Position numbers and translations under genes: made by a program. DNA of 64,000 nucleotides from Rhodopseudomonas sp. (GTDB lineage Bacteria; Pseudomonadota; Alphaproteobacteria; Rhizobiales; Xanthobacteraceae). The stretch covers positions 765,112-829,111 of the forward strand of contig NZ_JACABA010000002.1 of assembly GCF_013377015.1 (NCBI RefSeq), read 5' to 3'. Below the pieces are notes generated by a model. The model had not been told where the DNA came from. It searched no databases and was given only the letters and a program-made list of their open reading frames with translations. Shown piece by piece: positions 56,866-64,000 of this stretch; the stretch's first letter is position 1, and every line of letters starts with the position of its first letter.

Positions 56866-57660
56866 ATGGATCTTGGTTTGAAGGGCAAGTCGGTCGTCAT
56901 CACCGGCGGCGGCTCCAACATCGGCCGCGGCATCGTGCTGGCTTTCGCCACCGAGGGCGCGCACATCACCGTCGGCGACCTCGACGAGGTCCAGGCTGAA
57001 AGGGTCTCCGAGCTCGCCCGCGCCGGCGGCGCGGCCAGCGTGCAGGTGATCAAGACCGACGTCACCGATCTTGAGCAGGTCAAGGCGATGTTCAAGGCGG
57101 CGACCGACAAGCACGGCACCGTCGACGTGCTGGTCAACAATGTCGGCTGGGACCAGTTCCTGTTCTTCACCCAGACGACGCCCGAGCTGTGGCAGAAGAT
57201 CATTCAGATCAACTATGTCGGCCTGCTCAATTGCACCAAATGCGCGCTCGACATCATGGTGCCGAACAACAAGGGCGCGATCGTCGCGATCAGTTCGGAC
57301 GCCAGCCGTTCGGGCGAGCCGCGCGAGGCGGTCTATGGCGGCGTCAAGGCCGCGGTCAATTCCTTCATGAAGACCATCGCCAAAGAGAACGGCCGCTACG
57401 GCATCCGCTGCAACGTGGTCTGCCCCGGCGTCACCGTGCCGACCAGCACCGACGAGGTCGGTTCCACCAGCATGTGGGCCAAGGCTGACAGCTTCTTTTC
57501 CGCCGAGCAGTTCGAAAAGATCGCCAAGTCGTTGCCGCTGCGCAAACTCGGCCGCCCGGAGGACACCGCCAATGCGGTGGTGTTCCTGGCGTCGTCCGCG
57601 GCCGGCCACATCACCGGTCAGGTGCTGTCGGTCTCCGGCGGCTACACCATGATCGGCTGA
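56866..57660 (+). CDS. SDR, BadH-like (2-hydroxycyclohexanecarboxyl-CoA dehydrogenase group)
   Basis: This 264-residue SDR has TGGGSNIG, LVNNVGWDQF, the catalytic Tyr and Lys in VYGGVKAAV and a C-terminus GQVLSVSGGYTM. The NNxGWD segment, ISSDASR block and the GQVLSVSGG ending are close to BadH of Rhodopseudomonas, which oxidises 2-hydroxycyclohexane-1-carboxyl-CoA to the ketone in anaerobic benzoate degradation. That likeness is from memory and points to a cyclic or branched 3-hydroxyacyl-CoA. GGAGAGAG precedes the ATG. The gene follows the carboxylase and precedes a classical crotonase. Confidence 0.82.
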   Translation: MDLGLKGKSVVITGGGSNIGRGIVLAFATEGAHITVGDLDEVQAERVSELARAGGAASVQVIKTDVTDLEQVKAMFKAATDKHGTVDVLVNNVGWDQFLFFTQTTPELWQKIIQINYVGLLNCTKCALDIMVPNNKGAIVAISSDASRSGEPREAVYGGVKAAVNSFMKTIAKENGRYGIRCNVVCPGVTVPTSTDEVGSTSMWAKADSFFSAEQFEKIAKSLPLRKLGRPEDTANAVVFLASSAAGHITGQVLSVSGGYTMIG

Positions 57661-57686
57661 CGCGGCAACCATTTAGGGAGACGGCA

Positions 57687-58451
57687 ATGCGATTGGGAAG
57701 CGTCAACTACGAAACCCAGGGTCGGATCGCGATCCTGACGCTCGACGAGCCGAGCCGACTTAACGCGCTGAGCGTCGGCATCCGCGAAGGCATTCTCGCC
57801 GGGCTGAAGCGAGCCGACGCCGACGACGAGATCCGCGTCGCGATCATCACCGGAGCCGGAGAGAAGGCGTTCTGCGCCGGCGCCGACATCGGCAATTTCG
57901 ATTTCGATCCGGAAAAGGCCCGTGCCTTCATGGTCGCGGCGCTGGAGGTGCTGGCCGCGCCGGAGAACACCCGCAAGCCGGTGATCTCCGCAGTCAACGG
58001 CATCGCCTATGGCGGCGGCTTCGAGCTGGCGATTGCCTCGGATTTCATCATCGCCTCCGACCGCGCCCGCTTCGCGGTGCCGGAGATCAAGCTCGGCCTG
58101 CTGCCGGGTTTCGCGATCGTGCGATTGAACGACATGGTCGGCCGCGCCAAGGCCAAGGAAATGAGCATCCTCGGCGAGCCGATCAGCGCCGAGGAAGCCT
58201 GCCGGCTCGGTCTGGTGCTGCGGGTGGTGCCGCACGAGCAATTGCTCCCCGAGGCCATCGCCTTCGCCGAACGGATCGCCGCGAAACCGCGGCTCGCGGT
58301 GCAGATGGCGAAGTCGTTCTACAATCGCGGGCTCGGCGGCGACGAAATGCGCCACGTCGTCGACGGCTTTCCATTCCTGTTCATGCACGAGGACGCCCGC
58401 GAGGGCATCTCGGCTTTTCGCGAGAAGCGCGAGCCGCGTTTCAAACCCTAG
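57687..58451 (+). CDS. Enoyl-CoA hydratase with both catalytic Glu residues
   Basis: This 254-residue crotonase keeps both acids of a true enoyl-CoA hydratase, in YGGGFELAIASD and VPEIKLGLLPG, with the oxyanion segment FCAGADI. It is the only one of the five crotonase genes in the window to do so. It hydrates a 2,3-enoyl-CoA to the 3-hydroxyacyl-CoA, the substrate expected for the BadH-like SDR encoded just before. GGGAGACGG precedes the ATG. It ends the operon that began at 52044. Confidence 0.92.
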   Translation: MRLGSVNYETQGRIAILTLDEPSRLNALSVGIREGILAGLKRADADDEIRVAIITGAGEKAFCAGADIGNFDFDPEKARAFMVAALEVLAAPENTRKPVISAVNGIAYGGGFELAIASDFIIASDRARFAVPEIKLGLLPGFAIVRLNDMVGRAKAKEMSILGEPISAEEACRLGLVLRVVPHEQLLPEAIAFAERIAAKPRLAVQMAKSFYNRGLGGDEMRHVVDGFPFLFMHEDAREGISAFREKREPRFKP

Positions 58452-58553
58452 CCGGCGCATCCACCCTGAGATGCAAACGAGCAGCCACTGAACGCAAATC
58501 GAGCATGCGAGCGAAGTAAACACGCCCTGCAGGGACAACCGCCTTGCATGGAT

Positions 58554-58571
58554 TTCTAACGTTGGTTAGCC
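58554..58571. promoter_or_regulatory. Palindromic operator, regulon site 6 (degenerate)
   Basis: TTCTAACGTTGGTTAGCC keeps the AAC-N4-GTT core and the left arm, but the right arm has two changes. It lies 93 bp upstream of the ABC transporter operon start at 58665 and may bring that operon into the regulon. Confidence 0.55.
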
Positions 58572-58664
58572 TGAAAATCGATCGACCGACAGAAGGCGCA
58601 GAATTCAACGCGCCCGGCCCGCGCAAGCGGAGCCAGATGGTCGACCACGTGCGGAGGAAATGAG

Positions 58665-59462
58665 TTGGGTTTGGCTGGGGACAACAGCGGTCCGGCGCTC
58701 GAATGCCGATCCGTCGAGCGACGGTTCGGCGGCATTGTCGCGCTGAACGGCATCGATATGCGGATCGAGCGCGGCGAAATCTTCGGCCTGGTCGGGCCGA
58801 ATGGCTGCGGCAAAACCACGCTGGTCAACGCCATCACCGGCTTCTATCCGCCGCAGCGCGGTTCCATCGTGCTCAACGGCCGCGACATCACCGGGCTGGC
58901 GCCGCATTACGTCGCCACTCTGGGCGTCGCCCGCACCTTCCAGAATCTGGCGCTGTTCAACGGCATGAGCGTGCTGGACAACATCATGCTCGGCCGCCAC
59001 GTCCACATGAAGCCCGGCGTGATACGCACCGCGTTGTATTGGTGGCTGGCGCGCAGCGACGAGATCGCCCACCGCGCCGTGGTCGAGGACGTGATCGACT
59101 TCCTGCAGCTCGAAAGCGTGCGCGACGAACTGGTCGACGGCATTCCGATCGGCCTGAAGAAGCGCGTCGAGCTGGCCCGGGCGCTAGCCGCCGAACCCAG
59201 CGTGCTGGTGCTCGACGAGCCGATGGCCGGCATGAACCAGGAAGAAAAGGAATACATGGCGCGGTTCATTCTCGACGCGCGCGACGAGCGCAACGTCACC
59301 GTGCTGCTAATTGAACACCACATGGACGTCATCACCGGGATCTGCGACCGCATGCTGGCGCTGAACTACGGCGCGATGATCGGCACCGGCATCCCGGCCG
59401 ATGTGGTCGCCGACCCCCGCGTCGTCGAAGCCTATATCGGAGGCGCGCATGCGGCGCGCTGA
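58665..59462 (+). CDS. ABC transporter ATPase, LivG type
   Basis: This 265-residue ATPase of a branched-chain amino acid-type ABC importer has Walker A GPNGCGKTT, a signature-like segment IGLKKRVELARAL and Walker B VLVLDEPMAG, followed by a LivG-like C-terminus. The start is TTG 58665 with CGGAGGAAA upstream. It overlaps the following synthetase gene by 14 bp, so the whole transporter set to the window end is probably one operon. The transported compound is unknown. The synthetase suggests a carboxylic acid. Confidence 0.9.
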   Translation: MGLAGDNSGPALECRSVERRFGGIVALNGIDMRIERGEIFGLVGPNGCGKTTLVNAITGFYPPQRGSIVLNGRDITGLAPHYVATLGVARTFQNLALFNGMSVLDNIMLGRHVHMKPGVIRTALYWWLARSDEIAHRAVVEDVIDFLQLESVRDELVDGIPIGLKKRVELARALAAEPSVLVLDEPMAGMNQEEKEYMARFILDARDERNVTVLLIEHHMDVITGICDRMLALNYGAMIGTGIPADVVADPRVVEAYIGGAHAAR

Positions 59463-61374
59463 GCCCACCGCGGCCTGGAATTTCGAGATCGACACCACGC
59501 TGATCCGGGTGCTGGCGCGCAACGCCGAGGCGTTCCCCGAGCGTGTGGCGATGCGCGAAAAGGCCCGCGGCATCTGGAACGAGATGACCTGGCGGCAGCT
59601 GCTCGACAGTGTGCTGTGCTGCGCCGCGGGGCTCGAGCGGCTGGGATTTCGCGAAGGCGACGTGATGCTGGTGCTGGGCGACAACCGGCCGCGGCTCTAC
59701 GCCGGGATGCTGGCAACCGGCGCGCTGGGCGGCTACCCGATGCCGGCGTTCCCGGATGCGACGCTCGACGAGTTGCGGCATTTCGTCAGCGAAGCCGGCG
59801 CGCGCTTCGCGCTGGCCGAGGATCAGGAGCAGGTCGACAAGCTGCTGGAGCTGCGCGATCAGGGCACGGTGATCGATCACATCCTGTACGACGATCCGCG
59901 CGGGCTCGCGACCTATCCGCAGCCGGGGCTGATCTCGTGGGAAACCATCCAGGCCAGCGGTGTCGAACAGCTGGCTGCCGCCCCGTCATTGCGCGCAGCG
60001 CTGATCGACCGCGCCAAGCCCGAGGGTCCGGCGATCTTCGTGCATTCGTCGGGCTCGACCGGCAAGCCGAAGGGCGTCGTGCTGTCGCAAACCAATCTCT
60101 TGGCCGGCGTGCGCAACGCCTATCGCGGCGGCGCCTTCGGCTTCGGCGAGGATATCCTGGCCTATCTGCCGATCGCCTGGATCGGCGACTTCGCCTTCTC
60201 GATCGCCGCCGGGGTGGCGCTGCACTTCACCATCAACATCCCGGAGCGTCAGGAGACCGTGCTGCATAATCTGCGCGAAATCGCGCCGACCATGTATCTG
60301 GCGGCGCCGCGCAGCTGGGACAATCTGCTGACCACGATCCAGGTCCGGATGGAAGATTCGTCCTGGCTGAAGAAGCGGATCTACGATTTCTTCATGTCGA
60401 CCGCGATCGCCGCGGAAAAGCGCCGGCTCGACGGCGGCCAGCCGAGCCTGCGGCAGCGCCTGCTGGCGCCGCTCGGCGAATTTCTGGTCTACGGGCCGAT
60501 CAAGGACCAGTTCGGGCTGACCCGGCTGCGCGGCGCCTTCACCGGCGGCGAGGCCATGGGCGAAGACACCTTCGTGTTCTATCGCGCGCTCGGCATCAAG
60601 CTGCGCCAGCTCTATGGCCAGACCGAAACCAGCGCCTACAACGCGATTCAGGGACCCGACGAGGTCCGGCTGCACACCGTCGGGCGGCCGCTACCCGGGG
60701 TCGAGATGACGATCAGCGACGCCGGCGAGATCATGATCCGCTCCGGCAGCGTGTTCAGCGGCTATTTCAAGCAGGACGACGCCACCCGCGACGCCCTGGT
60801 CGACGGCTGGCTGCACACCGGCGACGCCGGCTATCTGGAGCCCGACGGCCATCTGGTGGTGCTGGGACGGCTGTCGGACGTGGTGCACACCGCCAAGGGC
60901 GAGCGCTACATTCCGAACTACATCGAGAACCGGCTCAAATTCAGCCCCTACGTCAAGGACGCCGCGGTGCTGGGGCGCGACCGCGATACGCTGGCGGCGA
61001 TCATCTGCATCGACAAGGACGCCGTCGGACTGTGGTCCGAGCTGCGCGGCATCTCCTACATCTCCTATGCCGACCTGTCGCAGAAGCCGGAAGTGATCCA
61101 GCTGATCGCCGGCGCGGTGAAACACGTCAACAGTACGCTCCCGGAAGGATTGCAGTTGCGACGCTTCGTCTGTCTGCACAAGGAGTTCGACGCCGACGAC
61201 GGCGAGATCACCCGCACCCGCAAAATCCGGCGCAACGTGGTCGAGCAGCGCTACAAGCCGATCATCGACGCGATCTATGATCGCCGGAGCGCGGTGCTGA
61301 TGCGCGCCGAGATCACCTATGAATCCGGCGAGGTCGGGGTGATCGAGCGCACCCTCTCCGTGCAGGAGGCCTGA
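59449..61374 (+). CDS. Long acyl-CoA synthetase embedded in the transporter operon
   Basis: This 641-residue adenylate-forming ligase has a FVHSSGSTGKPKG ATP loop, YGQTETSAYN, and the hinge LGRLSDVVHTAKGERY. The C-terminus contains the Lys segment TRTRKIRRN. This is the long-chain FadD15-like subfamily. The ATG at 59449 has GGAGGCG upstream. Its place between the LivG ATPase and the LivH and LivM permeases means uptake and CoA trapping of the same acid are probably coupled, as described for aromatic and fatty acid uptake in this bacterial group. Confidence 0.9.
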   Translation: MRRAEPTAAWNFEIDTTLIRVLARNAEAFPERVAMREKARGIWNEMTWRQLLDSVLCCAAGLERLGFREGDVMLVLGDNRPRLYAGMLATGALGGYPMPAFPDATLDELRHFVSEAGARFALAEDQEQVDKLLELRDQGTVIDHILYDDPRGLATYPQPGLISWETIQASGVEQLAAAPSLRAALIDRAKPEGPAIFVHSSGSTGKPKGVVLSQTNLLAGVRNAYRGGAFGFGEDILAYLPIAWIGDFAFSIAAGVALHFTINIPERQETVLHNLREIAPTMYLAAPRSWDNLLTTIQVRMEDSSWLKKRIYDFFMSTAIAAEKRRLDGGQPSLRQRLLAPLGEFLVYGPIKDQFGLTRLRGAFTGGEAMGEDTFVFYRALGIKLRQLYGQTETSAYNAIQGPDEVRLHTVGRPLPGVEMTISDAGEIMIRSGSVFSGYFKQDDATRDALVDGWLHTGDAGYLEPDGHLVVLGRLSDVVHTAKGERYIPNYIENRLKFSPYVKDAAVLGRDRDTLAAIICIDKDAVGLWSELRGISYISYADLSQKPEVIQLIAGAVKHVNSTLPEGLQLRRFVCLHKEFDADDGEITRTRKIRRNVVEQRYKPIIDAIYDRRSAVLMRAEITYESGEVGVIERTLSVQEA

Positions 61375-61377
61375 GCG

Positions 61378-62265
61378 ATGGACGCCGTCCTGTTGCTGGA
61401 ATCCGCCGTCAACGGCGCGCTGGTCGGCCTGATGTATTCGCTGGTCGCGATCGGCATCGTGCTGATCTACAAATCCTCCTCGGTGCCGAATCTGGCGCAG
61501 GGCTCGATGACCATGCTCGGTGCCTATATCGTGCTGGCCATCTCCACCGGAGTCGGCGCGCCGATCTGGCTGGCGATCCCGCTGGCGATCGGGGTGATGT
61601 TCTTCGTCGGCATCGGCATCGAACGGCTGGCGCTGCGCCGCCTCGCCGGCAGGCCGGTGATCATGATCCTGATGATGACGCTGGGAATCGAGATCTTCCT
61701 GCGCGCCGGTACGATGACGATCTGGGGCGGCACCAGTCGGCCGATCTCGCTCGGCATCAGCGACGCGCCACTGTTTCTCGGCCCATTGTTGATCAACCGC
61801 GCCTATGCCTTCGGCGCGGTGGTCGCGCTGGCGATGTTCGGCCTGTTCGTGCTGTTCTTCCGCACCCGCACCGGCGTGGTGTTGCGGGCAATTTCCGACG
61901 ACTACACCGCGGCCTGGTCGGTGGGAATTTCGGTCGAGCGCGGCGTCGCGCTGTCCTGGGCGATGGCGGCGGTGGTCGCCACCATCGGCGGGGTGCTGTG
62001 GGGCTCGGTGCAGGGCGTCGACCAGTCGCTGGCGCTGTTGCTGCTGAAGGCTGTCACCGTCGCGGTGCTCGGCGGGCTCGACAGCATCGGCGGCGCGCTG
62101 CTCGCGGGCCTCCTGCTCGGCATCGTCGAGGGGGTCGCCGGCAGCTTTCTCGATCCCCTGCTCGGCGGCGCCAGCCGCGATCTCGTCGACGCGGCGATGC
62201 TGATCCTCACCATCCTGATCCGGCCGCACGGCCTGTTCGGCCGCCACGACATCGAGAGGATCTGA
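61378..62265 (+). CDS. ABC transporter permease, LivH type
   Basis: This 295-residue integral membrane protein has about eight spans, with the conserved GLMYSLVAIGIVLIYK start and the GGLDSIGGALLAGLLLG cytoplasmic loop that contacts the ATPase. It forms half of the inner-membrane channel of the importer together with the next gene. The start is 3 bp after the synthetase stop codon, so translation is coupled. Confidence 0.92.
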   Translation: MDAVLLLESAVNGALVGLMYSLVAIGIVLIYKSSSVPNLAQGSMTMLGAYIVLAISTGVGAPIWLAIPLAIGVMFFVGIGIERLALRRLAGRPVIMILMMTLGIEIFLRAGTMTIWGGTSRPISLGISDAPLFLGPLLINRAYAFGAVVALAMFGLFVLFFRTRTGVVLRAISDDYTAAWSVGISVERGVALSWAMAAVVATIGGVLWGSVQGVDQSLALLLLKAVTVAVLGGLDSIGGALLAGLLLGIVEGVAGSFLDPLLGGASRDLVDAAMLILTILIRPHGLFGRHDIERI

Positions 62266-62269
62266 GCTC

Positions 62270-63343
62270 ATGTTCTTCCGCCAGGCCGGAATCTTCCACA
62301 TCAACTACGCAGCCGACCGGGCGCTGTTTCCAATTCCCGCTGACCGCTGGATGGTCGGCACGCTGTTGGCGCTCGCGGCGACAGCGCCGCTGTTCATGAA
62401 CACGCTGTATCTCAGCAGCTACATGCTGCCCTGGCTGGTGTGGACCGCCGGCGCGCTGGGGCTCAATCTGGTGCTGGGCTGGGCCGGCCAGTTCCACCTC
62501 GGCTACGCGGCGGTGATGGGGATCGGCGCCTACGCCGCGGTACACGGCGTTCGCCACGGCATTCCTTGGGAAATCGCGGTGATCCTTGGCGGGCTCACCG
62601 CCTCGGTGATCGGCATCGGCTTCGCGTTCGCGGCGCTGCGGGTCAAGGGCCTGTATCTGGCGCTGAGCACGCTGGCGCTGCAATTCGTGATGGATTGGAC
62701 CATCTCGCACGTGCCGGCGATCAGCGGCGGCACCCAGGCGACGCTGCAGGCGCCGGATATCCGCCTGCTCGGCTGGCCGGTGACCTCCGACGCCGGGCTG
62801 TATTACGTCGCGCTGGTGTGGTGCCTGCTGGTCACCACCTTCATGCTGAATCTGCGCCGCACCGCGCTCGGCCGCGCGCTGGTCGCGGTCCGCGAGAAGG
62901 ACTACGCCGCCGCCGTGATCGGCGTGAACAGCTTCTACTACAAGCTGGTGGCGTTCGCGACCTCGTCCTTCATCGCTGGAGTCACCGGCGCCATCCTGGT
63001 CAACACCTTTTATCACGCGGTGACACCCGAACAATTCTCGGTCGACGTCTCGATCCAGGCGCTGGCGATGGTAATCGTCGGCGGGCTCGGCAGCATCATC
63101 GGCAGCTATTTCGGCGCGGGCTTCATCCTGCTGATGCCGGGCGCGATGAACACCTTCATCTCCTGGGCCGCCGCCCAGTTCGGCCTCTCGCTCGGCATCG
63201 AGACCCTGGCCCATCTGCCGCAGGCGCTGTACGGCGCGCTGATCATCGGCTTTCTGCTGGTGGAACCGCTGGGGCTCGGCAAGATCTACAACAACGTCCG
63301 CGACTATCTGCTGGTGTGGCCGTTCGGCTACGTGAAGAAATAG
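62270..63343 (+). CDS. ABC transporter permease, LivM type
   Basis: This 357-residue integral membrane protein has about ten spans, with LGLNLVLGWAGQFHLGYAA and the coupling loop GGLGSIIGSYFGAGF, typical of LivM. It pairs with the LivH-type permease. It starts 4 bp after the previous stop codon. Confidence 0.92.
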   Translation: MFFRQAGIFHINYAADRALFPIPADRWMVGTLLALAATAPLFMNTLYLSSYMLPWLVWTAGALGLNLVLGWAGQFHLGYAAVMGIGAYAAVHGVRHGIPWEIAVILGGLTASVIGIGFAFAALRVKGLYLALSTLALQFVMDWTISHVPAISGGTQATLQAPDIRLLGWPVTSDAGLYYVALVWCLLVTTFMLNLRRTALGRALVAVREKDYAAAVIGVNSFYYKLVAFATSSFIAGVTGAILVNTFYHAVTPEQFSVDVSIQALAMVIVGGLGSIIGSYFGAGFILLMPGAMNTFISWAAAQFGLSLGIETLAHLPQALYGALIIGFLLVEPLGLGKIYNNVRDYLLVWPFGYVKK

Positions 63344-63356
63344 CGGAGGACCACCG

Positions 63357-64000
63357 ATGGAGCAGCCGAGCGTCGCACCGATCCTGTCGCTGAACAATGT
63401 CGAGGTGATCTACGACTACGTCTCGCTGGCGATCAAGGGCGTCTCGATCGAGGTGCCGACCGGCGGCATGGTGGCGCTGCTCGGCGCCAACGGCGCCGGC
63501 AAGAGCACCACGCTGAAGGCGATCAGCGGTTTGCTGACCGCCGAACGTGGCGAGGTCCGCCGCGGCGAGGTGACATTTCTCGGACAAAGCATCAGCGGAA
63601 TGATGCCGCAGGACCGCGTCAAGCTCGGCATAGCCCATGTGCTCGAGGGCCGGCGGGTTTTCGAACATCTCACGCCGGAAGAAAACCTGGTGGCGGCGTC
63701 GGCGGTGCGCAGCCGCCACGTCATGAAGCGCAACATGGACCGGGTCTACGGATATTTTAAGCGGCTGCATGAGCGACGCGGCGTCGCATCCGGCTATCTT
63801 TCCGGCGGCGAGCAACAGATGCTGGCGATCGGCCGGGCGTTGATGACCGAACCGAAATTGCTGATGCTCGACGAGCCGAGCCTGGGGCTGGCGCCGTTTC
63901 TGGTCGCGGAAATCTTCCAGATCATCAGCACCATCAGCAAGGACGAAGGACTTTCCGTGCTCCTGGTGGAACAGAACGCGGTCGCCGCCCTCGATATTGT
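63357..64000 (+). CDS. ABC transporter ATPase, LivF type (incomplete at the window end)
   Basis: At least 214 residues are present and the gene runs off the window. Walker A is GANGAGKST, the signature is SGGEQQMLAIGRAL and Walker B is LLMLDEPSLGLAP, followed by the H-loop region VLLVEQNA. This is the second ATPase of the importer. CGGAGGA precedes the ATG. No periplasmic binding protein gene is seen in the operon within the window; it may follow beyond base 64000, or the isolated one at 33201 may serve. Confidence 0.9.
   Translation, partial: MEQPSVAPILSLNNVEVIYDYVSLAIKGVSIEVPTGGMVALLGANGAGKSTTLKAISGLLTAERGEVRRGEVTFLGQSISGMMPQDRVKLGIAHVLEGRRVFEHLTPEENLVAASAVRSRHVMKRNMDRVYGYFKRLHERRGVASGYLSGGEQQMLAIGRALMTEPKLLMLDEPSLGLAPFLVAEIFQIISTISKDEGLSVLLVEQNAVAALDI

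Overview
The window is GC-rich, gene-dense DNA from an alphaproteobacterium. The best guess is the Nitrobacteraceae (Rhodopseudomonas/Bradyrhizobium group). That placement rests on codon use, the many CoA-linked catabolic genes, Liv-type ABC transporters, a BadH-like dehydrogenase and two families of dispersed palindromic intergenic repeats. It is inference from protein recognition, not a database match. No rRNA, tRNA, CRISPR array, prophage or transposase was seen.

Layout. 1-5.4 kb: the 5' end of tuf, a penicillin-binding-like serine hydrolase, two SDRs, a histidine phosphatase and a DUF2778/Tlde1-like secreted protein. 5.6-11.1 kb: a sugar-acid block with an IlvD/Edd dehydratase, a uronate-dehydrogenase-like protein, an SMP-30 lactonase and an aldehyde dehydrogenase, plus a 34-residue membrane peptide. 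11.3-17.1 kb: a GGDEF/EAL protein, an EamA exporter, an intradiol dioxygenase and a second serine hydrolase. 17.1-30.6 kb: a minus-strand CoA cluster with two acyl-CoA dehydrogenases, a biotin-dependent acyl-CoA carboxylase pair, a crotonase, two acyl-CoA synthetases, a beta-keto acid cleavage enzyme, a GST, an AraC regulator and a cytochrome c. 30.8-37.7 kb: a hybrid histidine kinase, then a probable operon of substrate-binding protein, FAD-dependent oxidoreductase, SDR and IclR regulator.

37.7-64 kb is the most interesting part. It holds a TetR regulator and a large set of acyl-CoA catabolic genes arranged as divergent pairs: crotonases, an SDR-type and an FadH-type dienoyl-CoA reductase, acyl-CoA dehydrogenases, acyl-CoA synthetases, a transglutaminase-like protein, a Cys-less thiolase with a DUF35 partner, a second acyl-CoA carboxylase and a BadH-like dehydrogenase. 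It ends in a Liv-type ABC transporter operon with an embedded acyl-CoA synthetase. Six 18-bp palindromes close to TTCTAACA-NN-TGTTAGAA lie at the promoters of these units (40239, 43291, 45227, 48402, 51800, 58554). None was found in the first 38 kb. I read this as one coordinated regulon for uptake, CoA activation and degradation of an unsaturated, branched or alicyclic carboxylic acid. The substrate cannot be determined from sequence alone.
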